From an uncultured Ruminococcus sp. (GTDB taxonomy: Bacteria > Bacillota > Clostridia > Oscillospirales > CAG-272), in assembly GCA_902782785.1 (NCBI GenBank), contig CACZOH010000281.1:1-9400 (forward strand): a DNA stretch of 9,400 nt, read 5' to 3'. The position numbers and the translations under genes are program-made. A model generated the notes under the pieces. That model made no database searches. It saw only the letters and a program-made list of their open reading frames with translations, and was not told the origin of the DNA. Positions 1-6,784 of this stretch are shown one piece after another (within the stretch, counting starts at the first letter, position 1; each line of letters starts with the position of its first letter).

Positions 1-1914
1 ATTCTTGCAGATGGAGTAGGTGGGCGACAGCGTGTAGTACGGAAGCTTGTAGTTTTCCGCGATCTTTCTGACAAGGTTTGCGGCGGCGCGCCAGTCGGGC
101 AGTCTTTCGCCTAAGAAGGCGTGGAAGACCGTGCCGGAGGTGTAAAGCGTCTGCAGCTCGTCCTGAACGTCAAGCGCCTCGAACACGTCGGCGGTGTAGC
201 CTACGGGCAGATGCGAGCTGTTCGTATAATACGGTGTGTTTCCCTTTTCCGACGCGGTGATTATATCGGGATAACGCGCCACGTCGTGCTTTGCGAGACG
301 GTAAGCGGTGGATTCCGCGGGCGTCGCCTCAAGGTTGAACAAATCGCCGTATTTCTCCTGATAGTCGGACAGACGCTCTCTCATATGGTTGAGGACTTCC
401 TTCGTGAACTCCTGCGCTTCCTTGTGCGTCATATCGACGCCGATGAATTTTGCGTTAAGGCACGCCTCGTTCATACCGACGAGACCTATGGTCGAGAAGT
501 GGTTTTCAAACGTGCCGAGATAACGCTTCGTATAAGGATAAAGACCCTCGTCAAGCAGTTTTGTTATAATGCGGCGCTTTGTATCGAGCGAACGCGCGGA
601 GATATCCATAAGCTTGTCGAGACGGCTGAAGAACTCCTCTTTTGTCTTTGAGAGATAGCCTATCCTCGGCATATTTATCGTAACGACGCCGACGGAACCG
701 GTGCTCTCGCCCGAGCCGAAGAAACCGCCCGTCTTTTTGCGGAGCTCACGGAGATCGAGTCTCAGACGGCAGCACATACTGCGTATATCCGACGGCTCCA
801 TATCGCTGTTTATATAGTTGCTGAAATACGGCGTGCCGTATTTGCTCGTCATTTCGAACAGAAGTCTGTTGTTTTCCGTATCGGACCAGTCAAAGTCGCG
901 CGTGATCGAATACGTCGGTATCGGGTACTGGAAGCCTCTGCCGTTTGCGTCGCCCTCTATCATTATTTCGATAAACGCCTTGTTTATCATATCCATTTCG
1001 GCTTTGCAGTCCTTGTATTTGAAGTCCATTTCCCTGCCGCCGACGATAGCGGGAAGCTCCGCAAGATCGTTCGGAACGGTCCAGTCAAGCGTTATGTTGG
1101 AGAACGGAGACTGAGTGCCCCATCTTGACGGGGTGTTTACGCCGAATACGAAGGATTCTATGCACTTTTTTACTTCCTTGTACGTCAGATGATCGACCTT
1201 TACGAACGGAGCGAGGTACGTATCGAACGACGAGAACGCCTGAGCGCCCGCCCACTCGTTCTGCATTATACCGAGGAAGTTGACCATCTGGTTGCAGAGC
1301 GTTGCGAGGTGGCTTGCGGGAGACGACGTTATCTTACCGGGTATGCCGCCCAGTCCCTCTTTTATGAGCTGCTTAAGCGACCAGCCCGCGCAGTAGCCGG
1401 TGAGCATCGAAAGATCGTGCAGATGTATATCCGCGTTTCTGTGCGCGTCCGCTATCTCCTGATCGTATATCTCCGACAGCCAGTAGTTCGCCGTTATCGC
1501 GCCGGAGTTTGACAGGATCAGACCGCCGACGGAATATTTGACCGTCGAGTTCTCTTTTACTCTCCAGTCAAGATTGTTTACGTAGCTGTTCACTATCTCC
1601 TTGTAGTCAAGGATAGTGGATTTCATGTTGCGTATTTTCTCGCGGTTCTTTCTGTATAAAATGTAGCATTTCGCCACGTCCGCGTAACCGGCGTCTATAA
1701 GTATTTTTTCTACGCTGTCCTGTATCTCCTCAACGCCTATTTTTCCGTCTTTTATTTTCGGCTCGTAATCGGAGGTGACTTTTAGGGCGAGCATATCTAT
1801 TATATCGTCGTTATACTGCCTCTTCTGCGCCTCAAACGCTTTTTTTATCGCCTCCGAGATCTTTTTGATATTGAAATCTACGATCTTACCGTCGCGTTTT
1901 ACAACCTGGTACAT
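1..1914 (-). CDS. nrdD: Anaerobic (class III) ribonucleoside-triphosphate reductase, C-terminus cut by window edge
   Basis: This oxygen-sensitive glycyl-radical enzyme reduces ribonucleoside triphosphates to deoxyribonucleotides in the cytosol. Reading the minus strand from the ATG at 1914 gives 638 uninterrupted codons to the left edge. Residues about 3-95 form an N-terminal ATP-cone (starts MYQVVKRDGKIVDF), the allosteric nucleotide site. The catalytic barrel follows, with HLHD at 164-167, Cys175 in GYCAGW, WGTQSPFSN at 265-273, MCCRLRLD at 380-387 and GSVGVVTINMPRI near 408-420. By family analogy Cys175 and a Cys at 381/382 are the active-site cysteines, the latter the thiyl-radical site; this is inference. 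The last visible residues, SPTYSICKN, normally lie shortly before the zinc-binding cysteines and the RVxGY glycyl-radical loop, so roughly 50-80 residues are missing. A strong AAAGGAG lies 6 nt before the ATG. The gene follows its activase nrdG on the same strand and has its own promoter and probable NrdR sites. Confidence 0.96.
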   Translation of the reverse strand, partial: MYQVVKRDGKIVDFNIKKISEAIKKAFEAQKRQYNDDIIDMLALKVTSDYEPKIKDGKIGVEEIQDSVEKILIDAGYADVAKCYILYRKNREKIRNMKSTILDYKEIVNSYVNNLDWRVKENSTVKYSVGGLILSNSGAITANYWLSEIYDQEIADAHRNADIHLHDLSMLTGYCAGWSLKQLIKEGLGGIPGKITSSPASHLATLCNQMVNFLGIMQNEWAGAQAFSSFDTYLAPFVKVDHLTYKEVKKCIESFVFGVNTPSRWGTQSPFSNITLDWTVPNDLAELPAIVGGREMDFKYKDCKAEMDMINKAFIEIMIEGDANGRGFQYPIPTYSITRDFDWSDTENNRLLFEMTSKYGTPYFSNYINSDMEPSDIRSMCCRLRLDLRELRKKTGGFFGSGESTGSVGVVTINMPRIGYLSKTKEEFFSRLDKLMDISARSLDTKRRIITKLLDEGLYPYTKRYLGTFENHFSTIGLVGMNEACLNAKFIGVDMTHKEAQEFTKEVLNHMRERLSDYQEKYGDLFNLEATPAESTAYRLAKHDVARYPDIITASEKGNTPYYTNSSHLPVGYTADVFEALDVQDELQTLYTSGTVFHAFLGERLPDWRAAANLVRKIAENYKLPYYTLSPTYSICKN

Positions 1915-1920
1915 AATTCA

Positions 1921-1927
1921 CTCCTTT
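1921..1927 (-). promoter_or_regulatory. Ribosome binding site of nrdD
   Basis: The minus strand reads AAAGGAG here, 6 nt upstream of the ATG at 1914-1912. It is a strong Shine-Dalgarno sequence at ideal spacing and fixes the nrdD start, in agreement with the canonical ATP-cone N-terminus. Confidence 0.85.
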
Positions 1928-1963
1928 TGACATAAACTGTTTTTTGTGATTTCGTGCTTGTAT

Positions 1964-1992
1964 ATCATACACCAAAAAAAGCGATTTGTCAA
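1964..1992 (-). promoter_or_regulatory. Sigma-A-type promoter of nrdD
   Basis: On the minus strand a perfect -35 TTGACA (1992-1987) is separated by 17 bp from a -10 TATGAT (1969-1964, 5 of 6 consensus). Transcription would begin near 1957, leaving a leader of about 43 nt before the nrdD ATG, with no obvious riboswitch or hairpin. T/A tracts just upstream could act as an UP element. The promoter gives nrdD a transcript independent of nrdG. It is inferred from sequence only, but the match is close to ideal. Confidence 0.8.
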
Positions 1993-1999
1993 GTCTTTT

Positions 2000-2015
2000 T
2001 TGCAATATATTGTAA
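2000..2015. promoter_or_regulatory. Putative NrdR box, promoter-proximal
   Basis: The core CAATATATTG at 2003-2012 is a perfect 10-bp palindrome. It fits the core of the known NrdR-box consensus acaCwAtATaTwGtgt at every position; the three-base flanks (ttg and taa) fit poorly. It is centred about 50 bp upstream of the predicted nrdD start point, and the 16-bp site ends 7 bp upstream of the -35. NrdR is the ATP/dATP-sensing zinc-finger/ATP-cone repressor of ribonucleotide reductase genes. The location between nrdG and nrdD and the partner site 30 bp away support the call. Confidence 0.68.
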
Positions 2016-2029
2016 AGATTTTTTTCGAT

Positions 2030-2045
2030 TTACTATATGTTGTAA
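2030..2045. promoter_or_regulatory. Putative NrdR box, promoter-distal
   Basis: The core CTATATGTTG at 2033-2042 matches 9 of 10 positions of the NrdR core CwAtATaTwG; the one mismatch is a G for the lower-conserved a. It starts exactly 30 bp from the first box, close to three helical turns, as expected for NrdR, which typically binds tandem boxes about 30-32 bp apart. It directly abuts the nrdG stop codon (2048-2046). Taken alone it would be weak; the pairing and context carry the call. Confidence 0.6.
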
Positions 2046-2726
2046 TTACCCTCTTATCTTTGCGTTTGGTACAAGTCTTTGAACGGCGGCTAAAAAGGCG
2101 TTCATCGTCTGCTCGTCCGGCGCCGTCAGATTGCCGTACGGCACGTTCTCGGAGTCCTTGAAGCGCTGCAGATAATACTGCTCGTCCCCCGCTATCCATT
2201 CGCCTATGCGGATGAAATCCTCCTCTTCGTGAAGCTGGGAGACCACGGTCGTACGGAACTCGAAAGCCGTGTTTCCGCTCTTTAAAAGCATAATGCTTTT
2301 TTCTATCGCGTCGAGATCGACCTCACAGCCCGCCGTGAGATAGTATTTCTCTTTGCAGTTTTTTATATCCATTGCGACGTAGTCTATCAGCCCGCGTGTG
2401 AGCAGCTCCGCGAGACGCGCGGGGAACGTCCCGTTCGTATCGAGCTTTACCGGGTATCCGAGCTCTCTTATTTTAATTATCGTATCCGCCGTATCGTTAT
2501 GAATAAGCGGCTCTCCGCCGGTTATGACGACGGCGTCAAGCAGACCTCGCCTCTTTTTTAAATATTCAAATACCTCTTCCTCGTCAAGAGGCTCACCCGG
2601 GTCCGTCACAAGACCGTAGTTGTGGCAGAAGGGGCAGCGGAAATTACAGCCGCCCGTGAATATGACTGCGGCGGTCTTGCCCGGATAATCGACGAGCGAC
2701 AGCTTCTGAAGTCCGTATATTTTCAT
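2046..2726 (-). CDS. nrdG: Anaerobic ribonucleotide reductase activating protein (radical SAM, NrdG2-like)
   Basis: This radical S-adenosylmethionine activase installs the glycyl radical on NrdD under anaerobic conditions. The 226-residue product begins MKIYGLQKLSLVDYPGK, typical of the longer NrdG2-type activases related to pyruvate formate-lyase activase (classical E. coli NrdG is about 155 residues). The [4Fe-4S]-binding CxxxCxxC is CNFRCPFC (Cys27, Cys31, Cys34). The SAM-contacting GGEP lies at 70-73, in VVITGGEPL, and KLDTNGT at 94-100 and DYVAMDIK at 115-122 are conserved strands of the partial barrel. The start at 2726 has GGAG 7 nt upstream and a good promoter. It stands upstream of nrdD on the same strand, with 131 bp between them, which makes NrdD the obvious target. 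Other glycyl-radical activases share this fold, so the specific role rests partly on the neighbour. Confidence 0.92.
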   Translation of the reverse strand: MKIYGLQKLSLVDYPGKTAAVIFTGGCNFRCPFCHNYGLVTDPGEPLDEEEVFEYLKKRRGLLDAVVITGGEPLIHNDTADTIIKIRELGYPVKLDTNGTFPARLAELLTRGLIDYVAMDIKNCKEKYYLTAGCEVDLDAIEKSIMLLKSGNTAFEFRTTVVSQLHEEEDFIRIGEWIAGDEQYYLQRFKDSENVPYGNLTAPDEQTMNAFLAAVQRLVPNAKIRG

Positions 2727-2757
2727 GATCCATCTCCGTTTTCGTTTTTCTTTTTAT

Positions 2758-2786
2758 ACTATATCACATTTTTTCACGTTTTGCAA
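2758..2786 (-). promoter_or_regulatory. Promoter of nrdG
   Basis: On the minus strand, -35 TTGCAA (2786-2781) and -10 TATAGT (2763-2758) are 17 bp apart, each 4 to 5 of 6 consensus. Transcription would start near 2751, giving a leader of about 25 nt with the Shine-Dalgarno GGAG at 2737-2734. It points away from the gdpP promoter. I see no NrdR-like palindrome around it. Confidence 0.65.
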
Positions 2787-2824
2787 GCCGTAAACAACAT
2801 TTTGCGTTTCTTTTTTCTCCTCTC

Positions 2825-2853
2825 TTGACATTTTAAAATTATTGTGGTATTAT
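2825..2853 (+). promoter_or_regulatory. Promoter of the gdpP-rplI-dnaB-tilS-hpt-ftsH run
   Basis: A perfect -35 TTGACA (2825-2830) is followed after 17 bp by -10 TATTAT (2848-2853), preceded by an extended -10 TG (2845-2846). The start point would be near 2860, with a 46-nt AT-rich leader ahead of the gdpP ATG. It is the only convincing plus-strand promoter in the window, so it probably drives the six downstream genes. Confidence 0.8.
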
Positions 2854-2906
2854 ATACAATAGCATATTAGTTTTTAAGAGTAAAATATTAAAAGACAGGA
2901 GCTTAT

Positions 2907-4952
2907 ATGAGTAAAAAAGCAAAGCTTGTTATCATATACTGCGTGATATGCACCGTCGTTTTCATAGCGGCGTTCACGTTTTTCTCTTACACAAATAAAC
3001 CGTCACCCGTCTTTGCCGCCGTGTTTGCGCTGATATACTGCGTTTTCGTGGCTCTGGGGTCGTGGCTCATAACAAAATTCGGGGATGCGTCAACGCAGAA
3101 CAGCGCGCCGCCCAAATCCGCGCGCTCCGTCACAAATCTGCTTGCGGAAATGAAAACGCCCGCGGCGGTAACCGATACTGACGGTAAATTCATCTGGCAC
3201 AACAACGCCTTTTCTGATATTGCGGAAGAAGGGATACACAAGGATACGACGCTCGAGGGGCTTTGCGGTCTCACCGTAAAAGCGCTCCTCGGCAACGACA
3301 CGAAGCAGGGCGCGTTTGCAAGGATAGGCGACGGATGCTTCCGCGTTTTCGGCTATCCGCAGTCAAATCAGCACGGCAGGACGATAACGACGCTCTGGTT
3401 TGACGTATCGGAGGAGGAAAGATACAAAACAAAGCTCGAAAACGAGCGGCTTATCGTAGCGTACGTCATAATTGATATGGCGGACAACTTCCTGTCCGGT
3501 ATGCAGGAGAAATATTCCGAGGCGGCGGCTGACGTTACCAAGCTTCTCAAGGGCTGGGCGGAACAGTATAAAGGTCATATAAGAGAGTACGATAACGGAA
3601 AATATATAATGATGTTTTACGCGGACTGTCTGCCGTCTATGAAACGCTCCGGCTTTTCCGTCCTGACGGAAGCCAAAAAGATAACGTTCGGCGACGACGC
3701 CGTTCCGATGACGCTTTCGATAGGTATAGCGGACTGCGGCGGCACGGTCGCCGACAAATGCGCGCTCGCCTCATCCGCGATGAGCTTTGCGCTTCAGCGC
3801 GGAGGCGATCAGGTCGTCATCAAAAACGACAGGGGAAGCAAGGACGAGTTTTACGGCGGTCTTTCAAAACACGATCCGCAGCTCACGGGACTTAACGCGA
3901 GACGCCTTGTGCTGCAGGCGACGCCGCTTATCAAAAAAGCGGGCTCCGTGCTTATTATGGGCCACAAAAACGCGGACTTCGACTGTCTCGCCTCCTGCAT
4001 GGGTATAGCGAAGATATGTATGTCGCTCGGCAAAAAGACGACTATCCTTGTAAAGGACAATAAAAACATAACGCGCCCGTACGCGATGCTTAAGGAAACG
4101 CCCGGGTATAAGGATATATTCTTTGATTTTGACCGCGACGATTTCGATATGATAGAGAGCGATTCCCTGCTCTTTATAATGGACGTGAACAATCCCGCGA
4201 TATTTGAATATCCGGAGGTCACGAACCACGTATCGTCCGTTATCATAATAGACCACCACAGAATGTTCTCAAGCAGCTTCCCGTTTGAGACGAGGATACA
4301 GTATATCGAGCCGTCCGCGTCCTCGGCGTCAGAGATCGTGGCGCAGATGCTTGAACAGTTCTTCCCGTCCGGCGTTCTTACCGCTGACGAGGCGAATCTG
4401 CTTCTCGCCGGGATCCAGCTTGATACGAACAGCTTTACGCGCGACTGCGGCGCGGGCACATACGCCGCCGCCCAGTATCTGAGGCGCGAGGGCGCTGACG
4501 CGTCCGAGGCTTCGTCGTTCTTTACGCTCGACAAACGAGCGTTCATGCTTGAGCTGAAGCTTGAAAGTACTATGAGGATGTATAAAGAAGGTTACGCGAT
4601 ATGCGCCGCGGACGACGCGTCGGCGGCGACCGATCCCGCAACGGCGGCGAGAGCCGCGGAAACCGTTCTCAAGCTTGAGGGCGTTTCCGCTTCGTTTGCG
4701 GTATGCCGGATGAATACGGATATAAACGGCGAACCGTTCTATTCCATATCAGCGAGGAGCGACGGTTCCGTAAACGTACAGCTCATACTCGAGCGTCTCG
4801 GCGGCGGCGGTCACCACTCGAACGCGGGCACGCAGCTTACGACGGGCAAGATCGTTTCCGTATACGACGGACCGATTCCGAGACCCGACGTCGCGTTTGT
4901 GGTAAAGCTGCTTGAAAAGGCTATAGACGCGACGCCCAATAAAGAAGAATAA
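2907..4952 (+). CDS. gdpP: Membrane cyclic-di-AMP phosphodiesterase, GdpP type (PAS / degenerate GGDEF / DHH-DHHA1)
   Basis: GdpP hydrolyses the second messenger c-di-AMP to pApA and so influences cell-wall, potassium and stress physiology in Gram-positives. The 681 residues show the family order. Two membrane helices lie at about 7-27 and 34-56. A PAS-like domain covers about 76-170, and a degenerate GGDEF domain about 180-305, where the signature is replaced by YDNGKYIMMF and the terminal LSIGIA is kept. The DHH phosphoesterase covers about 345-510, with MGHKNADFD (His353, Asp357, Asp359), Asp426 in IMDVN, IIIDHHR (Asp449, His450, His451) and IQLDTNSF (Asp506). DHHA1 carries GGGGHHSNAG at 632-641. 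All the expected metal ligands are visible, so it should be active. AGGAG at 2897-2901 lies 5 nt before the ATG. It heads the operon 20 bp before rplI, the same gdpP-rplI-dnaB order as B. subtilis yybT-rplI-dnaC. Confidence 0.95.
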   Translation: MSKKAKLVIIYCVICTVVFIAAFTFFSYTNKPSPVFAAVFALIYCVFVALGSWLITKFGDASTQNSAPPKSARSVTNLLAEMKTPAAVTDTDGKFIWHNNAFSDIAEEGIHKDTTLEGLCGLTVKALLGNDTKQGAFARIGDGCFRVFGYPQSNQHGRTITTLWFDVSEEERYKTKLENERLIVAYVIIDMADNFLSGMQEKYSEAAADVTKLLKGWAEQYKGHIREYDNGKYIMMFYADCLPSMKRSGFSVLTEAKKITFGDDAVPMTLSIGIADCGGTVADKCALASSAMSFALQRGGDQVVIKNDRGSKDEFYGGLSKHDPQLTGLNARRLVLQATPLIKKAGSVLIMGHKNADFDCLASCMGIAKICMSLGKKTTILVKDNKNITRPYAMLKETPGYKDIFFDFDRDDFDMIESDSLLFIMDVNNPAIFEYPEVTNHVSSVIIIDHHRMFSSSFPFETRIQYIEPSASSASEIVAQMLEQFFPSGVLTADEANLLLAGIQLDTNSFTRDCGAGTYAAAQYLRREGADASEASSFFTLDKRAFMLELKLESTMRMYKEGYAICAADDASAATDPATAARAAETVLKLEGVSASFAVCRMNTDINGEPFYSISARSDGSVNVQLILERLGGGGHHSNAGTQLTTGKIVSVYDGPIPRPDVAFVVKLLEKAIDATPNKEE

Positions 4953-4956
4953 CACG

Positions 4957-4963
4957 AAGGGAG
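4957..4963 (+). promoter_or_regulatory. Ribosome binding site deciding the rplI start
   Basis: AAGGGAG lies 9 nt before the ATG at 4973 but only 3 nt before an in-frame TTG at 4967. The spacing, and the family N-terminus MKVLLLEDV, make 4973 the start. Confidence 0.8.
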
Positions 4964-4972
4964 ATATTGAAA

Positions 4973-5422
4973 ATGAAAGTATTATTGCTTGAAGACGTAA
5001 AAGGACAGGGAAAAAAGGGAGAGCTTGTAAAGGTTTCCGACGGCTACGCCAAAAACTACCTTATCCCGAGAAAGCTCGCAAAGGAAGCGACCGACGCCGT
5101 TATGAACGAGCTTAAGGCAAAGGAAGCGTCAAGACTGCACAAAATAGAGGTCGAGCGCGCCGAAGCGAAGGCGCTTGCGGACAAAATAGCCGCGCAGAGC
5201 GTCGTGATACGCCAGCAGGCGGGCGCGGGCGGCAAATTCTACGGCTCCGTAACGGCAAAGGAGATCTCCGAGGAATTAAAGAAACAGTTTGACATAGATC
5301 TTGACAAGAGAAAAATAATCGTAAACGAGCCGATAAAGACGTTCGGCAAATACGAGCTTGACGTGAAATACTATCCCGACGTTACGGGAAAGCTTTACCT
5401 TATCGTGACCGAAAAGGAGTAA
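4973..5422 (+). CDS. rplI: 50S ribosomal protein L9
   Basis: L9 binds 23S rRNA near the base of the L1 stalk and helps keep the reading frame. The 149-residue product is the standard length. The N-terminal rRNA-binding domain (1 to about 50) contains the family signature region: GQGKKGELVKVSDGYAKNYL at 11-30, then IPRKLA. A long charged connecting helix spans about 41-75, rich in Ala, Glu and Lys. The C-terminal domain (about 78-149) has GGKFYGSVT at 86-94 and ends in a strand-rich segment, KLYLIVTEKE. The ATG at 4973 is chosen over the TTG at 4967 from the ribosome binding site spacing and family alignment. It lies between gdpP and dnaB, 9 bp before the latter, a conserved Bacillota position. 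An AAGGAG that serves dnaB overlaps its last codons. Confidence 0.97.
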   Translation: MKVLLLEDVKGQGKKGELVKVSDGYAKNYLIPRKLAKEATDAVMNELKAKEASRLHKIEVERAEAKALADKIAAQSVVIRQQAGAGGKFYGSVTAKEISEELKKQFDIDLDKRKIIVNEPIKTFGKYELDVKYYPDVTGKLYLIVTEKE

Positions 5423-5431
5423 TTTTTCAAA

Positions 5432-6784
5432 ATGCCTGCAGAGTTCAACCCTCAGATGACGCCGCCTTATTCGCTTCAGGCGGAGCAGTCCGTTCTGGGT
5501 TCAATACTTATAGATCCCGATAAGTTCAAGGACGTGGTGCTTCAGCTCGTCGAATCGGATTTTATGATAGAGCTGCACCGCGAGATGTTCTCCGCCATGA
5601 ACGCGCTCTCATTCGATCAGAGCAGACAGATCGACCCCGTCACTCTGACGAATATTCTGGTCGAGCGCGGCGTTGCGGACGAACAGAAATGCCGCGAAAG
5701 CATAATGGCTATCCTTAACGCCACTCCTTCCGCCGCAAACCTCAACGATTACGTAAATATCGTAAAGGAAAAAAGTCTGCGCCGCAGACTGCTTGACGTA
5801 TCGGAACAGATACACACGACCGCGCTTGACGAGTCCGACAGCGTTTATACGGCGCTTGAACGCGCCGAACAGCTCGTTTACGGCATTTCCGACAGTCAGA
5901 AAAACAACGACCTCATTGATATAAAAACGCTTTTATACAAGACGCACGACAACCTTGTGGAGCTGTCGAAGGACCCTGAAAAATACAGAGGTGTTATGAC
6001 GCATTTTTCGGGACTTGACGGCATCCTGTTCGGTATGAACAAGGGCGATCTGATCATAGTCGGCGCCCGTCCCGCCATGGGTAAAACGAGTTTCGTCCTG
6101 AACATTGCGGAAAACGCCGCATATAAGGGCAAAAAGACGGTCTGCATCTTCTCGCTTGAAATGTCGGGCGAGGAGCTTGTAAAGCGTATGCTTTCAACGG
6201 AGGCGTGCATACCGAGCACCGTTCTGCGCTCCGGCAATCTCACGGCGCAGGACTGGAACAAGCTCGGCATGGCGGCGTCCAAGCTGGCGGAATGCAATAT
6301 ATATATTGACGGAACGACGGAGTCTACGGTATCACGCATCAAAGCCAAGCTGAACAGGATAAAAGGCTTGAAATCAAACGGTCTCGTCATTATAGACTAT
6401 CTGCAGCTTATGCAGGACCCGAATGAAAAGCGCAACGGCAGGACCGCCGAGGTCTCGGCTATCTCTCGTAACCTTAAAATAATGGCGAAGGAGCTTGAGG
6501 TGCCCGTCATCTGCTGCTCTCAGTTAAACCGTGAGCTTGAAAAGACAAAGGAAAAAATGCCTACCATGGCGGATCTGCGTGAATCCGGCTCTATCGAGCA
6601 GGACGCGGACGCGGTGCTTCTGCTTTACCGTCCCGATTACTACGATCAGAAGCAGGATCAGCAGAACAGGGCGCAGGTCATAGTCGCAAAAAACAGGCAC
6701 GGAAGCACGGGTACCGTTGAAATGGCGTGGGACCCGCAGTTTACGAAATTCTCGGAGCTTTCAAATATTGAAGAACAAAACTGA
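5432..6784 (+). CDS. dnaB: Replicative DNA helicase DnaB (DnaC in Bacillus naming)
   Basis: This hexameric 5'-3' helicase unwinds DNA at the replication fork and recruits primase. The 450 residues are typical length. The N-terminal primase-interacting helical domain (about 12-115) begins PPYSLQAEQSVLGSIL. A linker precedes the RecA-like ATPase, which has Walker A GARPAMGKT at 211-219, the catalytic Glu in SLEMS (Glu243), Walker B LVIIDYLQL at 318-326, SQLNRELE at 363-370, the family signature RESGSIEQDAD at 383-393, and NRHGSTG at 421-427 with the probable arginine finger Arg422. No intein interrupts these motifs, a common insertion site in this family. AAGGAG (5414-5419), within the end of rplI, precedes the ATG by 12 nt, suggesting translational coupling. 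The 3' end overlaps tilS by 17 bp and contains its ribosome binding site. Confidence 0.97.
   Translation: MPAEFNPQMTPPYSLQAEQSVLGSILIDPDKFKDVVLQLVESDFMIELHREMFSAMNALSFDQSRQIDPVTLTNILVERGVADEQKCRESIMAILNATPSAANLNDYVNIVKEKSLRRRLLDVSEQIHTTALDESDSVYTALERAEQLVYGISDSQKNNDLIDIKTLLYKTHDNLVELSKDPEKYRGVMTHFSGLDGILFGMNKGDLIIVGARPAMGKTSFVLNIAENAAYKGKKTVCIFSLEMSGEELVKRMLSTEACIPSTVLRSGNLTAQDWNKLGMAASKLAECNIYIDGTTESTVSRIKAKLNRIKGLKSNGLVIIDYLQLMQDPNEKRNGRTAEVSAISRNLKIMAKELEVPVICCSQLNRELEKTKEKMPTMADLRESGSIEQDADAVLLLYRPDYYDQKQDQQNRAQVIVAKNRHGSTGTVEMAWDPQFTKFSELSNIEEQN
6754..6757 (+). promoter_or_regulatory. Probable ribosome binding site of tilS, inside dnaB
   Basis: GGAG here, within the last codons of dnaB, precedes the in-frame TTG at 6768 by 10 nt. 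No comparable site precedes the other in-frame candidate, the GTG at 6801. It therefore favours the TTG start and translation coupled to dnaB termination. Confidence 0.55.

Noticed and set aside
121..651. A 176-codon open frame on the plus strand near the left edge
   Set aside because: It is antisense to nrdD, whose minus-strand reading is uninterrupted and shows clear family motifs throughout.
2003..2012. The CAATATATTG palindrome as an nrdG terminator hairpin
   Set aside because: The stem would be five AU-rich pairs with no loop and no following U-tract on the minus strand; it fits an operator better.
2009..2014. TACAAT on the minus strand overlapping the first NrdR box, as a second nrdD -10 element
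   Set aside because: No acceptable -35 lies 16-18 bp upstream (TATAGT at 17 bp), and a far better promoter is present just downstream.
2846..2862. TTATATACAA in the gdpP promoter region as a third NrdR box
   Set aside because: It matches only 7 of 10 core positions, lacks the outer C and G, is not palindromic, and has no partner at about 30 bp.
3851..4546. A 231-codon open frame on the minus strand inside gdpP
   Set aside because: It lies entirely opposite the DHH domain of gdpP, has no recognisable motif or ribosome binding site, and is explained by the codon bias of the sense gene.
4967..4972. TTG start for rplI two codons upstream of the ATG
   Set aside because: It is only 3 nt from the Shine-Dalgarno, and L9 proteins begin at the MKV of the ATG start.
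5896..6390. A 164-codon minus-strand open frame inside dnaB
   Set aside because: It is a shadow of the DnaB ATPase domain, with no homology-like motif and no initiation signal.
6717..6767. Earlier TTG start for tilS deep inside dnaB
   Set aside because: The extra 17 residues (rich in Arg and Ser) are unlike TilS N-termini and would lengthen the overlap without a ribosome binding site.
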